A stretch of DNA of 39,414 nucleotides, from contig JAKDNM010000023.1 of NCBI GenBank assembly GCA_030456445.1, forward strand, positions 1-39,414, read 5' to 3'. This stretch comes from Hyphomicrobiales bacterium. Its GTDB lineage: Bacteria; Pseudomonadota; Alphaproteobacteria; Rhizobiales; Rhizobiaceae. Each line of letters starts with the position of its first letter. Positions within the stretch are counted from its first letter, which is position 1. Positions 7,792-16,235 of this stretch are shown here, one piece after another. A program made the translations under genes and the position numbers. The notes under the pieces are model-generated. The model saw nothing but the letters and a program-made list of their open reading frames with translations, did not search any database and was not told the DNA's origin.

Positions 7792-8509
7792 CGCCGAGAT
7801 AGAGGCGCAGGAGGAAGCCGTCGACCTGGAGGCGCGTTTCGGCCGCGGGGCGCCCGAGGCGCTTGTGGAACTCTCGATCCGCCGTTTTGCCGGCGGCATC
7901 GCGGCGGTATCATCCTTCGGCGCGGATTCGGCGGTGCTGCTCGACATGATCGCGAGGATCGACCGCTCGCTGCCCATCGTCTTTCTGGAGACGGGCAAGC
8001 ATTTCGGCGAGACGCTCGATTACCGCGACCGGCTGGCGGAGGATCTCGGGCTGACCGGCCTTCGCATCGTCCGGCCGCTCGAAAGCGCGCTCGCCGGGAC
8101 CGATCCGGACGGCCTCCTGCACCGAAGCGATCCGGATACCTGCTGCGCCGCCCGCAAGGTGGAGCCGATGGCGCGCGCGGTCGAGCCGTTCCGCGCCTGG
8201 CTCACCGGCCGCAAGCGCTTCCAGTCCGATACGCGCCGCGCCCTGCCGGTCTTCGAGGCGGTCGGGCCGCGCATAAGGATCAATCCGCTGGCGGCATGGG
8301 GTACGGCCGAGCTTGCCGCCTATATGCGCGCGCACGATCTGCGAGAGAACCCGCTGGTGGCCTACGGCTATCTGTCGATCGGCTGCCTGCCCTGCACGGA
8401 ACCGGCCAAGCCGGGAGAGGATGCGCGCTCGGGCCGCTGGCCCGGCCGCGCCAGGACCGAATGCGGCATCCACCTTGCCGGGCTGGAGCGGATGGTGGCC
8501 TCAGCGTAG
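7766..8509 (+). CDS. cysH: Assimilatory APS reductase (phosphoadenylyl/adenylyl-sulfate reductase)
   Basis: This 247-residue enzyme reduces activated sulfate to sulfite in the cytosol, using thioredoxin. The nucleotide-binding motif SSFGADSAVLL lies at 49-59. The cysteine pattern is Cys126-Cys127, Cys207-x2-Cys210 plus catalytic Cys233 in TECGIHL. The CC...CxxC set marks the 4Fe-4S type that uses adenylyl sulfate. The start at 7766 was chosen for the ggagg six bases upstream and the family N-terminus, although the frame is open further upstream inside the previous gene. The gene overlaps the sulfite-reductase-like ORF and presumably shares its transcript with cysG. Its product, sulfite, needs a functional sulfite reductase, which the neighbouring gene does not appear to encode. 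Confidence 0.94.
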   Translation: MLAKPRPLDAEIEAQEEAVDLEARFGRGAPEALVELSIRRFAGGIAAVSSFGADSAVLLDMIARIDRSLPIVFLETGKHFGETLDYRDRLAEDLGLTGLRIVRPLESALAGTDPDGLLHRSDPDTCCAARKVEPMARAVEPFRAWLTGRKRFQSDTRRALPVFEAVGPRIRINPLAAWGTAELAAYMRAHDLRENPLVAYGYLSIGCLPCTEPAKPGEDARSGRWPGRARTECGIHLAGLERMVASA

Positions 8510-8551
8510 CAACGCTGCGGCTGGCGCGCGGGGGCCACTCATCGGGATATC

Positions 8552-8578
8552 CCTCCACTCCGTCGCGCGGAGTGGAGG
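8552..8578. terminator. Bidirectional hairpin terminator between cysH and the PRC-barrel gene
   Basis: A perfect 11-bp stem, cctccactccg (8552-8562) with cggagtggagg (8568-8578) and loop tcgcg, lies in the 100-bp gap between two convergent genes. The U-tracts on either side are poor, but position and stability fit a shared transcript end. Confidence 0.65.
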
Positions 8579-8609
8579 CCGAATTTCATATGCGATAGCT
8601 TCGCCCGTC

Positions 8610-8966
8610 TCAGACGAAGGGCGGGGTCCCGTAATAGTCGTTGATGCGCTTCCCATAGGCCGGGTCGGCCCAGTCGGGCTCCTTCTGCCGCGCGTAATGC
8701 GGCGCGTCCTGCAACTGGTCCTTGCTCATATTGACGACGTAGCCGCCTTTTTCCGGATCGTAGGTGAGTGTGTTCCACGGCATCGGGTGGTATTCCTCGC
8801 CGATCCCGAGGAAACCGCCAAACGACATGATCGCGTATTTCACCTCGCCGTCGCGCTTGCCGATCACCAGATCGTCTATCTGGCCGAGATGGTCGCCTTG
8901 CGGATTATAAACCTCGGTCCCTTCCACGCGGCTGGCGCGGATATTCTCGAATGACGAGCTTTCCAT
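8610..8966 (-). CDS. PRC-barrel domain protein
   Basis: This 118-residue soluble protein has one PRC-barrel domain. The segment ASRVEGTEVYNPQGDHLGQIDDLVIGKRDGEVKYAIMSFGGFLGIGEE is the classic beta-rich core, and YHPMPWNTLTYDPEKGGYVV completes it. A C-terminal tail follows with DPAYGKRINDYYGTPP. PRC barrels occur in photosynthetic reaction-centre H subunits, RimM and many small stress-related proteins. Standalone copies like this are common in Rhizobiales and their role is unknown. The start at 8966 was chosen because ggaaggagaa precedes it; the longer open frame upstream has no family match. Confidence 0.88.
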   Translation of the reverse strand: MESSSFENIRASRVEGTEVYNPQGDHLGQIDDLVIGKRDGEVKYAIMSFGGFLGIGEEYHPMPWNTLTYDPEKGGYVVNMSKDQLQDAPHYARQKEPDWADPAYGKRINDYYGTPPFV

Positions 8967-9043
8967 TACGGTTCTCCTTCCATGTTGCGTACTGAAGGGA
9001 GAACGGCGGAGGGCTTGGCAGGTTCCGGGTTTTGAAGGAAGGA

Positions 9044-9235
9044 TCAGTTGGCGCGCGTGCGTTCGGCCTTTTCCAAGCGCACGAGCATGTCCCGCATTTC
9101 TTCTGGAACCACGGGCTCCGCCTTGAAGACCGGCAAGCGCTGGAGAAAATGCGCATTGCGCGCCGTTCCGATTTCGCGGCGGATCATGCGCGAAGTCTCG
9201 GCGACATCGACTGTCTTTGCGTGCCTGCTCGACAT
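9044..9235 (-). CDS. Small hypothetical protein (63 residues)
   Basis: This is a short reading frame upstream of and in the same direction as the PRC-barrel gene. The product is basic and polar, starting MSSRHAKTVDVAE, with a predicted helical end EEMRDMLVRLEKAERTR, and no membrane segment. An aaaggaag motif precedes the ATG at 9235. An in-frame ATG at 9277 would add 14 residues. I do not recognise a family. The gaps on either side (8967-9043 and 9236-9365) show nothing clear. Confidence 0.4.
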   Translation of the reverse strand: MSSRHAKTVDVAETSRMIRREIGTARNAHFLQRLPVFKAEPVVPEEMRDMLVRLEKAERTRAN

Positions 9236-9365
9236 GGCTTCCGTTCTTCCTTTCAGCCGGAAAACTCCTGTCCGCATTGATCGTTCCGCGAATTGGCCAT
9301 TGGTTCAAGAAGAAGCGGGAAACAAGGTAAAAATTGAATTAAATCGGCGCATTCGCCGCGCCCGC

Positions 9366-10304
9366 CTATCGCCGCCTGTAAAGCCGGTTCAGCATGATCG
9401 GGGTAAGGAACATCGGCACCTGATAGCAGCCGATGAAGAGCAGCAGCGGATTGGTGATCGCCGTCGGCAGGGCGGTGAGAAAGAGTGCGATGTTGCGGTT
9501 GCCGGCGACGATCGCAAGCGGCACGGCATCTTCGGGATCGCGCCGCTTCAAGATGAGGAAAGCGGCGATCTGCAGCCCGAAATTGGCGGCGAAGGCGGCG
9601 GCCATGTTGAGGGCGAACGCCGCCGGGTTGCCGCTGATTGCCGGACCGACCGCCGACATGAGGCCGACGACCAGCACCGCCATCAGGATGGCCGACAGCC
9701 CGTCGAGAGCCTCGATGCTCGCCGGCGCCGGATCGCGGAAAACCGTCGCGCGAAGCAGGAAGGCGACAGCCGCCGAGGCGAAGATGATCAAGAGAAGCCG
9801 CGCCGCCGAGCCGAGGATTTCCACCGGGCTGCCGAGCGTCGGCACGAGCCAGAACACGGGGATCACGGTGAGCGGCAGAAGCGCCGTGCCGAGCACCAGT
9901 TGCCTGAGCGCCGGCGCCGGGTCGTTGCCGGTCAGGATGGCCAGGTTCGGCCCGCCCGAGATCGGCGAGGCCGCCGCCATCAGGATCAGCCCGGTCGCCA
10001 ACGGGCCGTACCAGCCCAGCAGGCTAAACGAGACGATCGCCACGACCGGCATTGCCACCTGGAAGATCATGCAGAGCCCCACCGACCCGCCCAGGTCGCC
10101 GAGCGCGCCGACGGCCTGCCGCGGCCCGACCCGGAGCGCGGCGAGGAAAAGCAGCGCCGCCACCATCTCTGCGAGCCACGCCTTCATCGTCTCCGCGAGG
10201 CCGGGCAGCAGGATGCCGGCGACGAGGCCGAGAACGAGGATGACGCGCCCCTGCCGGGCCGCGTAGCCCAATGCCCTCGCCAAAGCGGCGATGAAAGCGG
10301 TCAC
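9366..10304 (-). CDS. BASS-type (bile acid:sodium symporter-like) membrane transporter
   Basis: This 312-residue integral membrane protein has about eight to ten hydrophobic segments spread evenly. The LMAAASPISGGPNLAILTGND and VAGNRNIALFLTALP regions resemble the crossover motifs of the bile acid:sodium symporter fold. Substrates of this superfamily include organic anions such as bile acids, pantoate and pyruvate; here it is unknown. The start is GTG at 10304, overlapping the TGA of the upstream dctM by four bases (GTGA), so it is the last gene of the TRAP operon. A secondary carrier coupled this tightly to a complete TRAP system is unusual; it may export a product or take up a related acid. 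Confidence 0.75.
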   Translation of the reverse strand: MTAFIAALARALGYAARQGRVILVLGLVAGILLPGLAETMKAWLAEMVAALLFLAALRVGPRQAVGALGDLGGSVGLCMIFQVAMPVVAIVSFSLLGWYGPLATGLILMAAASPISGGPNLAILTGNDPAPALRQLVLGTALLPLTVIPVFWLVPTLGSPVEILGSAARLLLIIFASAAVAFLLRATVFRDPAPASIEALDGLSAILMAVLVVGLMSAVGPAISGNPAAFALNMAAAFAANFGLQIAAFLILKRRDPEDAVPLAIVAGNRNIALFLTALPTAITNPLLLFIGCYQVPMFLTPIMLNRLYRRR

Positions 10305-11611
10305 GCGGGACCCGGGCGCATCTGGTCCGGCAGCCAGGTGGCGAGCTCCGGGAAGGCGATGAGGATGAACACCATCACCACCATGATGAGGAACATCGGG
10401 AAGGCGACGCGCGCGATATAGCCCATGTCGTGGTCGGTCATGCCCTGAAGCACGAAGATGTTGAAGCCGACCGGCGGCGTGATCTGCGCCATCTCGATGA
10501 CGACGACGACGAAGATGCCGAACCAGACGATATCGATTCCGGCCTGCCGGATCATCGGCTCGACGACGGAGATGGTCAGCACCACCGCCGAGATGCCATC
10601 GAGGAAGCAGCCGAGGATGATGTAGAAGACGAGCAGCGCCATCAGAAGCTCGAATTTGGTCAGCCCCAGCGAGTTGATCCATTGGGCGAGGTTCTGCGGC
10701 AGCCCGGTGAAGCCCATCGACAGCGACAGGAAGGCGGCGCCGGCAAGGATGAGCGCGATCATCGCCGATGTCCGCGTCGCGCCCATCAGGCTTTCAAGGA
10801 AGCTCGACCAGGTGAGCGAGCGCTGCGCCCCGGCGAGCAGCAGCGAGCCGATGACGCCGAAGGCGGCCGCTTCCGTCGCCGTGGCGAAGCCCAGATACAT
10901 CGACCCGATGACGACGACGATGAGCAGCAAGATCGGAATGAGGAAGCGCGAGTTCACCACCTTCTCACCGAAGGTCATGTCCGGCTCGGGGTCGGGATTG
11001 AAATCCTTCGCAGTCTTCGACACGACGACGACATAGGCCATGAACATGGCGGCCAGCACGAGGCCCGGAATGATGCCGCCGATGAACAGCTTGGTGATGG
11101 ATTCGTTGATCGTCACGCCATAGACGATCAGTGTCAGCGAAGGCGGGATCATCAGGCCGAGCGTGGCCGCCCCGGCGAGCGTGCCGATTACGTAGCGCTC
11201 CGGATAGTTGCGCTTCCTGAGTTCGGGCACCGACATCTTGCCGACCGTCAGGAGCGTCGCCGCCGACGAGCCCGACACGGCCGCGAAGATCGTGCAGCCG
11301 GCCACGTTGGTATGCAGCAGCCCGCCCGGCAGCTTCGCCATCCATGGCGCCAGCCCCTTGAACATGTCTTCCGACAGCCGCGTCCGAAACAGGATCTCGC
11401 CCATCCAGATGAACATCGGCAGCGCCGTCAGCGACCATGAGGAGGACGAGCGCCAGATGACGGTCATCATGGCGTCGCCGACCGGCCGCATGGTGAAAAG
11501 CTCCATGCCGACATAGGCGACGCCAAGCAGCGCCAGCCCGATCCACACGCCGGTGCCCAAGAGCAGGAACAGGACGAAGAGGAAGATGACGACGAAATAG
11601 AGTTCCTGCAT
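10301..11611 (-). CDS. dctM: TRAP transporter large permease (DctM)
   Basis: This 436-residue inner-membrane protein is very hydrophobic, with about 12 membrane segments, as expected for the transport subunit of a tripartite ATP-independent periplasmic carrier driven by an ion gradient. Typical DctM signatures are FAAVSGSSAATLLTVGKMSVPELRKRNYP, LAGAATLGLMIPPSLTLIVYG and ATATEAAAFGVIGSL. It lies eight bases after dctQ with an AGGA ribosome-binding motif, and its stop overlaps the start of the BASS-type gene. Substrate is probably an organic acid; the sequence does not say which. Confidence 0.94.
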   Translation of the reverse strand: MQELYFVVIFLFVLFLLLGTGVWIGLALLGVAYVGMELFTMRPVGDAMMTVIWRSSSSWSLTALPMFIWMGEILFRTRLSEDMFKGLAPWMAKLPGGLLHTNVAGCTIFAAVSGSSAATLLTVGKMSVPELRKRNYPERYVIGTLAGAATLGLMIPPSLTLIVYGVTINESITKLFIGGIIPGLVLAAMFMAYVVVVSKTAKDFNPDPEPDMTFGEKVVNSRFLIPILLLIVVVIGSMYLGFATATEAAAFGVIGSLLLAGAQRSLTWSSFLESLMGATRTSAMIALILAGAAFLSLSMGFTGLPQNLAQWINSLGLTKFELLMALLVFYIILGCFLDGISAVVLTISVVEPMIRQAGIDIVWFGIFVVVVIEMAQITPPVGFNIFVLQGMTDHDMGYIARVAFPMFLIMVVMVFILIAFPELATWLPDQMRPGPA

Positions 11612-11619
11612 TGCCGATC

Positions 11620-12141
11620 CTACTCTGCGTGGCTCTGTTCGACGTTTTCACGGCGGATATTGTCGCGGCCGCGCATAAACAGCGTCACCAGATTGTCGGC
11701 GAAGCAGATGGCGAGGATGACCGCGCCGACCGCCATCGGTATCTGCGCGATCCATATGGGTGTTGCGTCCTGGCCCTGGCTCACATCATGAAGCTTGAGC
11801 GACCAGTAGACGCTCCGCACGGAATAGAAGGCGAGGTAGACTGTCGCCGCCGTCGCGATCATCAGGCTCCACAGTTCCAGCGCTCTTAGCCCCGTGCGAT
11901 TGCCCTTCAGGAGGTTGAAGGCAAGCGTCACGCGGATATGGGCGCCCCGGTTCAGCGTATGGGCGAAGGCCAGGAAGGACGAAGCCGCCATCAGGTAGCC
12001 GGCATATTCCGACGAACCGGGGAAGGCGATGCCGGTCCAGCGGGCGGCCATCTGCAACACGATGACCACCAGCATGGCGCACAGACAGAACGCGGCCAGC
12101 ACGGCCGCGCTGTCATAGATGCTGTCAAGGAAGCGGCGCAC
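11620..12141 (-). CDS. dctQ: TRAP transporter small permease (DctQ)
   Basis: This 173-residue membrane protein with four hydrophobic segments has the DctQ pattern: QMAARWTGIAFPGSSEYAGYLMAASSFLAFAHTLNRGAHIRVTLAF, where the GAHIRV motif is typical. It pairs with the downstream large subunit in the inner membrane. It starts 72 bp after dctP, across a strong hairpin, which fits lower expression of the permeases than of the binding protein. Confidence 0.92.
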   Translation of the reverse strand: MRRFLDSIYDSAAVLAAFCLCAMLVVIVLQMAARWTGIAFPGSSEYAGYLMAASSFLAFAHTLNRGAHIRVTLAFNLLKGNRTGLRALELWSLMIATAATVYLAFYSVRSVYWSLKLHDVSQGQDATPIWIAQIPMAVGAVILAICFADNLVTLFMRGRDNIRRENVEQSHAE

Positions 12142-12167
12142 GATCCGGCTTACATCCCGGTGGCGTG

Positions 12168-12188
12168 GGCCGCGCCCGGTGCGCGGCC
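12168..12188 (-). promoter_or_regulatory. Intercistronic hairpin between dctP and dctQ
   Basis: A perfect 8-bp GC stem, ggccgcgc (12168-12175) with gcgcggcc (12181-12188) around a 5-nt loop, sits in the gap between the binding-protein gene and the permease genes. There is no T tract on the minus strand. It probably stabilises the dctP message or attenuates read-through into dctQM. Confidence 0.5.
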
Positions 12189-12213
12189 GGGCACGGAGAA
12201 AAACCGCATCCGC

Positions 12214-13188
12214 TCACATGGCCCTGTAGGCGTCGATGATCGCCTTGCCGTCGGGCCCGGCCTTTTTCAACCATTCCTCGGTCATGGTCTGGCCGAAGCC
12301 TTCAAGTTCCTTGTTCAACCCGTCGCTGGGCGGCGCGACCTTCATGCCGTGCTCGGCAAGCGTCTTCAGATAGCCGTCCGTGAGTTGCTTGGATTCCGCC
12401 AGGCCATCGGCCGCCGCCTTGTCACCGCAATCCGTCACGACCTTTCTGGTCGCGTCGTCAAGCGCGTTCCAGGCGTCCTTGTTGGCGAAGACGATGTTGC
12501 GCGGCAGCCATGCGCGCACGTCGTAGAAATGGTCGAGGCTTTCCCACACCTTGGAGTCGACGCCCGTCGCGCCCGACGAGATGAAGCTGTCGACGACGCC
12601 GGTCGCCAGCGCCTGGCTGAGATCGGCCGCCTCGATCTGCACCGGCGCCATGCCGGCGAGTTCGGCGATGCGGGCGGTCGCCGTATTGTAGGCACGGAAC
12701 TTGACGCCCTTCAGGTCGGCGACCGAATTCACGTCCTTCTTGGTGTAGAGGCCCTGCGGCGGCCATGGCACCGCGTAGATGTAGGTAAGGTTCTGGCTGT
12801 CGAGCAGGGCGACCATCTTGTCCTTGGCCGCGCTCCACAGCTTCTCCGAAGCGTCGAAGGAAGTGGCGAGGAAGGGGATCGAATCGATGCCGAAGAGCGG
12901 GTTCTCGTTGGCGTGGGCCGAGATCAGCCGCTCCCCGATCGGTGCCTGTCCGGTCTGGACGGCGCGCTTGATGTCGTTGCCGTTGAACAGCGAGCCGCCG
13001 GCATGGACGACGATCTCGAGCTTGCCGCCGCTGCCGTCGGCCACGCATTTGGCGAATTTGGCGCCGTTCTCGGAATGGAAATTGCTGGCCGGATAGGCCA
13101 TCGGCATATCCCATTTGGCGGCCAGCGCGCCGGTCGCCGTCATGGCGGTCATCGCGGTCGCCGCGAGCAGCGTCGATAGATATCTCAT
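12214..13188 (-). CDS. dctP: TRAP transporter solute-binding protein (DctP)
   Basis: This 324-residue periplasmic binding protein begins with a Sec signal peptide (MRYLSTLLAATAMTAMTATGALA, about 23 residues). DctP features include YPASNFHSENGAKFA near the N-terminus, LKGVKFRAYN with the ligand carboxylate-binding Arg, and ALATGVVDSFISSGATG. Two cysteines in the mature protein (CVADG and VTDCGDK) could form a disulfide. A gaggga motif precedes the ATG. It is the first gene of the dctP-dctQ-dctM-BASS unit. Substrate is unknown. Confidence 0.93.
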   Translation of the reverse strand: MRYLSTLLAATAMTAMTATGALAAKWDMPMAYPASNFHSENGAKFAKCVADGSGGKLEIVVHAGGSLFNGNDIKRAVQTGQAPIGERLISAHANENPLFGIDSIPFLATSFDASEKLWSAAKDKMVALLDSQNLTYIYAVPWPPQGLYTKKDVNSVADLKGVKFRAYNTATARIAELAGMAPVQIEAADLSQALATGVVDSFISSGATGVDSKVWESLDHFYDVRAWLPRNIVFANKDAWNALDDATRKVVTDCGDKAAADGLAESKQLTDGYLKTLAEHGMKVAPPSDGLNKELEGFGQTMTEEWLKKAGPDGKAIIDAYRAM

Positions 13189-13613
13189 CAGGTTCCCTCT
13201 TCTTGGCTGGGATTGTGTTGTCGCCGTCCCTCCAGCGCACCCGCATTGAAAGCGTGAACCGACGAAAGGCGCAAGCTTATTTTATCGGCGGGAGCCTTGA
13301 ACGCGGACGATGCATATTTCCGTGGCACGAAGCGCCGGTGCCGATGACTGGCGGGCCGTCCACAGATGACGAAACGGACGAATGCAGAAAGGTTACAGCC
13401 CTTCAAGCAAAGGCGCCCCAAAGCCCCACCGGGCGTCGCGGCTTATGCCGCGCACCCGCGGAGCCCAGCCGCGTAAGCGGCGTACGGGCGTGAGCGAAAA
13501 CGCCCCCCGGCACATAAATGCCGCGCGTCCGCGTGTCGCGAGCATCGGGACCGAAAATCGGTTAAGGTCCGTTCCGCCTCAACCGCGGCGGCTGCAGCGA
13601 AAGGAGAGGGTGG
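13189..13613. other. 425-bp divergent intergenic region (dctP / cydA)
   Basis: No gene is supported here. It must carry promoters for dctP (minus) and cydA (plus). It holds several short inverted repeats: gccgc/gcggc (13468-13481), gggcgt/acgccc (13486-13505) and ccga/tcgg around aaa (13551-13561). An aaggag ribosome-binding site at 13601-13606 serves cydA. I did not find a clear FNR-type TTGAT-N4-ATCAA box, nor confident -35/-10 pairs. Confidence 0.5.
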
Positions 13614-15032
13614 ATGTTTGAAGGGATCGACGCCGTCACGCTGGCGCGGGCGCAATTCGCGTTCACCATGTCTTTCCACATCATCTTCCCGGCGCTGTCG
13701 ATCGGGCTGGCGAGCTATCTGGCCGTGCTGGAGGGGCTGTGGCTGTGGACGGGGCGCGACGCCTACCTCAACCTCTTCCGCTACTGGCTGAAGATCTTCG
13801 CCGTCGCCTTCGGCATGGGCGTCGTCTCCGGCATCGTCATGTCCTACCAGTTCGGCACCAACTGGTCGGCCTTCTCCGACAAGACCGGCCCGATCCTGGG
13901 ACCGCTGATGGCCTATGAGGTGTTGTCGGCATTCTTCCTCGAAGCCGGCTTCCTCGGCGTGATGCTTTTCGGCATGGGCCGGGTCGGCAAGGGGCTGCAT
14001 TACATGGCGACACTGCTGGTCGCTCTCGGCACGCTGCTTTCCGCCTTCTGGATCCTGTCGGCCAATTCCTGGATGCAGACGCCGCAGGGTTTCGGCACCA
14101 ACGAGGCCGGACAATTCGTCCCGCTCGACTGGTGGGCGATCATCTTCAACCCGTCCTTCCCCTATCGCCTCGTCCACATGGTCATCGCCGCCTATCTGAC
14201 CACCGCGCTCGTCGTCGGCGGGGTCGCGGCCTGGCATCTCTTGCGCCGGAAGGCGGGGCCGGGAAGCCGCATCATGTTCTCGATGGCGATGTGGATGGCG
14301 ACCATCGTCGCGCCGATCCAGATTTTTGCGGGCGACCAGCACGGGCTGAACACGCTCGAACACCAACCGGCCAAGGTGATGGCCATGGAAGGCCATTTCC
14401 AGAGCCACCCGGACGGCGCGCCGCTCCTGCTCTTCGGCCTGCCCGACCAGAAGGACGCGACCGTGAAATATGCGGTCGAGATACCCAAGCTCTCCTCGCT
14501 CATCCTGAAGCATTCGCTCGACGCGCCGCTCGCCGGGCTCGATACGATCGAGCGCGCCGACTGGCCGAACGTGGCCATCGTGTTTTGGTCCTTCCGCATC
14601 ATGGTCGGGCTCGGATTGCTGATGGCGCTGCTCGGCCTCACCAGCCTTTTCCTGCGCTGGCGCGGCCGGCTCAACGAGGCTCGCTGGTTCCATTATTATG
14701 CATTGGTCATGGGGCCGGCGGGTTTCGTCGCCGTCATCGCCGGATGGGTGACGACGGAAGTCGGCCGCCAGCCCTATACGGTCTACGGCCTGTTGCGCAC
14801 GGCCGATTCGGCCTCGCCGCTCGCAGCACCCGCCGTCGGCTCGGCGCTGGTCGCCTTCGTCATCGTCTATTTCATCATTTTCGCCGCCGGCGCCTTCTAT
14901 ATCCTGCGGCTGATGAACAATCCGCCGCATCCGGGCGAGGAAGGCCCGCGCGAGGGCGAACCGGTGCGCGCCGCCGGCGTCACGCCGGCCACCGCCATGC
15001 ATCCCGGCCGCACTCTGGCGGGGGAGGGTTGA
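13614..15032 (+). CDS. cydA: Cytochrome bd-type ubiquinol oxidase subunit I (CIO type)
   Basis: This 472-residue heme subunit of a bd-type quinol oxidase reduces oxygen to water in the inner membrane without pumping protons. Probable heme ligands are His22, His188 and Met330 (in FWSFRIM). Conserved acidic residues are Glu102 and Glu110, with Lys254/Glu259 in QPAKVMAMEG. The motif GWVTTEVGRQPYTVYG is present. The quinol-binding Q-loop is short, as in the cyanide-insensitive oxidase (CioA) branch. About nine membrane segments fit the family. It is followed by cydB and a DUF2474 gene, the usual CIO operon. Such oxidases serve low-oxygen or respiratory-stress growth. Confidence 0.95.
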   Translation: MFEGIDAVTLARAQFAFTMSFHIIFPALSIGLASYLAVLEGLWLWTGRDAYLNLFRYWLKIFAVAFGMGVVSGIVMSYQFGTNWSAFSDKTGPILGPLMAYEVLSAFFLEAGFLGVMLFGMGRVGKGLHYMATLLVALGTLLSAFWILSANSWMQTPQGFGTNEAGQFVPLDWWAIIFNPSFPYRLVHMVIAAYLTTALVVGGVAAWHLLRRKAGPGSRIMFSMAMWMATIVAPIQIFAGDQHGLNTLEHQPAKVMAMEGHFQSHPDGAPLLLFGLPDQKDATVKYAVEIPKLSSLILKHSLDAPLAGLDTIERADWPNVAIVFWSFRIMVGLGLLMALLGLTSLFLRWRGRLNEARWFHYYALVMGPAGFVAVIAGWVTTEVGRQPYTVYGLLRTADSASPLAAPAVGSALVAFVIVYFIIFAAGAFYILRLMNNPPHPGEEGPREGEPVRAAGVTPATAMHPGRTLAGEG

Positions 15033-15036
15033 AGCC

Positions 15037-16041
15037 ATGTCTTTCGATCTCACGACGCTCTGGGCCTTCATCATCGCCTTCGCCGTCTTCGCCTATGTCG
15101 TGCTCGACGGCTTCGACCTCGGGGTCGCGCTGCTTTTCCCACTCTTCAAGAAGCGGCATGACCGCGATGTCATGATGAACTCGGTCGCCCCCGTCTGGGA
15201 CGGCAACGAGACCTGGCTGGTGCTCGGCGGCGGCGGCCTCCTCGCCGCCTTCCCGCTCGCCTACGCGATCCTGATCCCGGCGATCTTCACACCGGTGATC
15301 GGCATGCTGCTCGGACTTGTCTTCCGCGGCGTCGCCTTCGAGTTCCGCTGGCACACGGAGCGCGGAAAATTCCTGTGGGACATCGCCTTCTTCGGCGGTT
15401 CCTTCGTTGCCGCGCTCTGCCAGGGCATCGCGCTCGGCGCCATCCTGCAGGGCGTGAAGGTCTCCGGCCGTGCGTATGGCGGGGGCTGGTGGGACTGGCT
15501 GACGCCGTTCTCGCTTCTGACCGGCGTCGCCGTCGTCGTTGGCTATGCGCTTCTCGGCGCATGCTGGCTGGTTATGAAGACGGAAGGCGATCTGCGCGCC
15601 CGTGCCTACCGGCTGGCGCATTTCGCAGTGATCGCGACGCTTCTCTTCATCGTCGCCGTCAGCCTGGCGACGCCTTTCCTGGAGGAAGCCTACTGGCAGC
15701 GCTGGTTTGCCTGGCCGGGCATTTTGATCGCCGCGCCGGTGCCGGTCGCGGTCGCCATCGTCGCTTTCTTCTTGTTCAGGGCCATCGAGCGGAAGAAGGA
15801 CTACCAGCCCTTCTTCCTGACGCTCGTCTTGTTCTTCCTCTGCTTCGTCGGGCTCGGCGTCAGCATGTGGCCGAACATCGTTCCAGGCGCCGTCACCATC
15901 TGGCAGGCAGCCGCCCCGGCGTCGAGCCAGAAATTCATGCTCTTCGGCGTCGCCATCCTGATCCCGATGATCCTTGCCTATACGGTCTATGCCTACTGGG
16001 TCTTCCGCGGCAAGGTCGACCCGGAGGTCGGCTACCATTGA
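15037..16041 (+). CDS. cydB: Cytochrome bd-type ubiquinol oxidase subunit II (CIO type)
   Basis: This 334-residue, eight-to-nine-segment membrane partner of CydA starts four bases after its stop. Characteristic stretches are YVVLDGFDLGVALLFPL, SVAPVWDGNETWLVLGGGGL and FRGVAFEFRW, followed by WPNIVPGAVTIW near the C-terminus. The ribosome-binding site ggaggg lies at the end of cydA. The TGA at 16039-16041 is overlapped by the start codon of the following small gene. Confidence 0.95.
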   Translation: MSFDLTTLWAFIIAFAVFAYVVLDGFDLGVALLFPLFKKRHDRDVMMNSVAPVWDGNETWLVLGGGGLLAAFPLAYAILIPAIFTPVIGMLLGLVFRGVAFEFRWHTERGKFLWDIAFFGGSFVAALCQGIALGAILQGVKVSGRAYGGGWWDWLTPFSLLTGVAVVVGYALLGACWLVMKTEGDLRARAYRLAHFAVIATLLFIVAVSLATPFLEEAYWQRWFAWPGILIAAPVPVAVAIVAFFLFRAIERKKDYQPFFLTLVLFFLCFVGLGVSMWPNIVPGAVTIWQAAAPASSQKFMLFGVAILIPMILAYTVYAYWVFRGKVDPEVGYH

Positions 16042-16160
16042 CGCGGGACAGTGCCCCCGGATCGTTCCCGAAGCGGCTGGCCTGGTTTATCGGCCTGTGG
16101 TTGGTTAGCGTACTGGCGGTGGCGCTGGTTGCCTACGGGCTTCGGCTGTGGCTGGTTTGA
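16038..16160 (+). CDS. DUF2474-type small membrane subunit of the bd oxidase
   Basis: This 40-residue protein starts at a TTG that overlaps the cydB stop (TTGA). It reads as a short polar head followed by one membrane helix, WFIGLWLVSVLAVALVAYGL, then RLWLV. This single-helix layout with the WFxxLWxxSV pattern matches the DUF2474 proteins encoded at the end of CIO-type cydAB operons. They are analogous to CydX and thought to stabilise the complex. The overlap and the conserved pattern support it despite its size and rare start codon. Confidence 0.8.
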   Translation: MTRDSAPGSFPKRLAWFIGLWLVSVLAVALVAYGLRLWLV

Positions 16161-16235
16161 GCCTCTTTAAGAAGACGGATTGCCAAGCTGCGTCCATGGA
16201 GGATAGGGACGCGGTCGACAAAGGGGAGGAAGGGC

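Noticed and set aside
9048-10421. Long plus-strand open frame opposite the BASS-type gene
   Set aside because: It is rich in Arg, Asp and His with no domain, and is the reverse shadow of the transporter gene, whose hydrophobic segments and operon overlap are convincing.
13321-13345. Possible sigma-54 promoter (tggcacg ... ggtgcc) in the dctP/cydA gap
   Set aside because: The GG and GC elements do not have the required 10-bp spacing; it is better read as a small inverted repeat.
13382-13621. 79-codon plus-strand ORF before cydA
   Set aside because: It overlaps the cydA start and ribosome-binding site, has a composition typical of non-coding high-GC sequence and matches no family.
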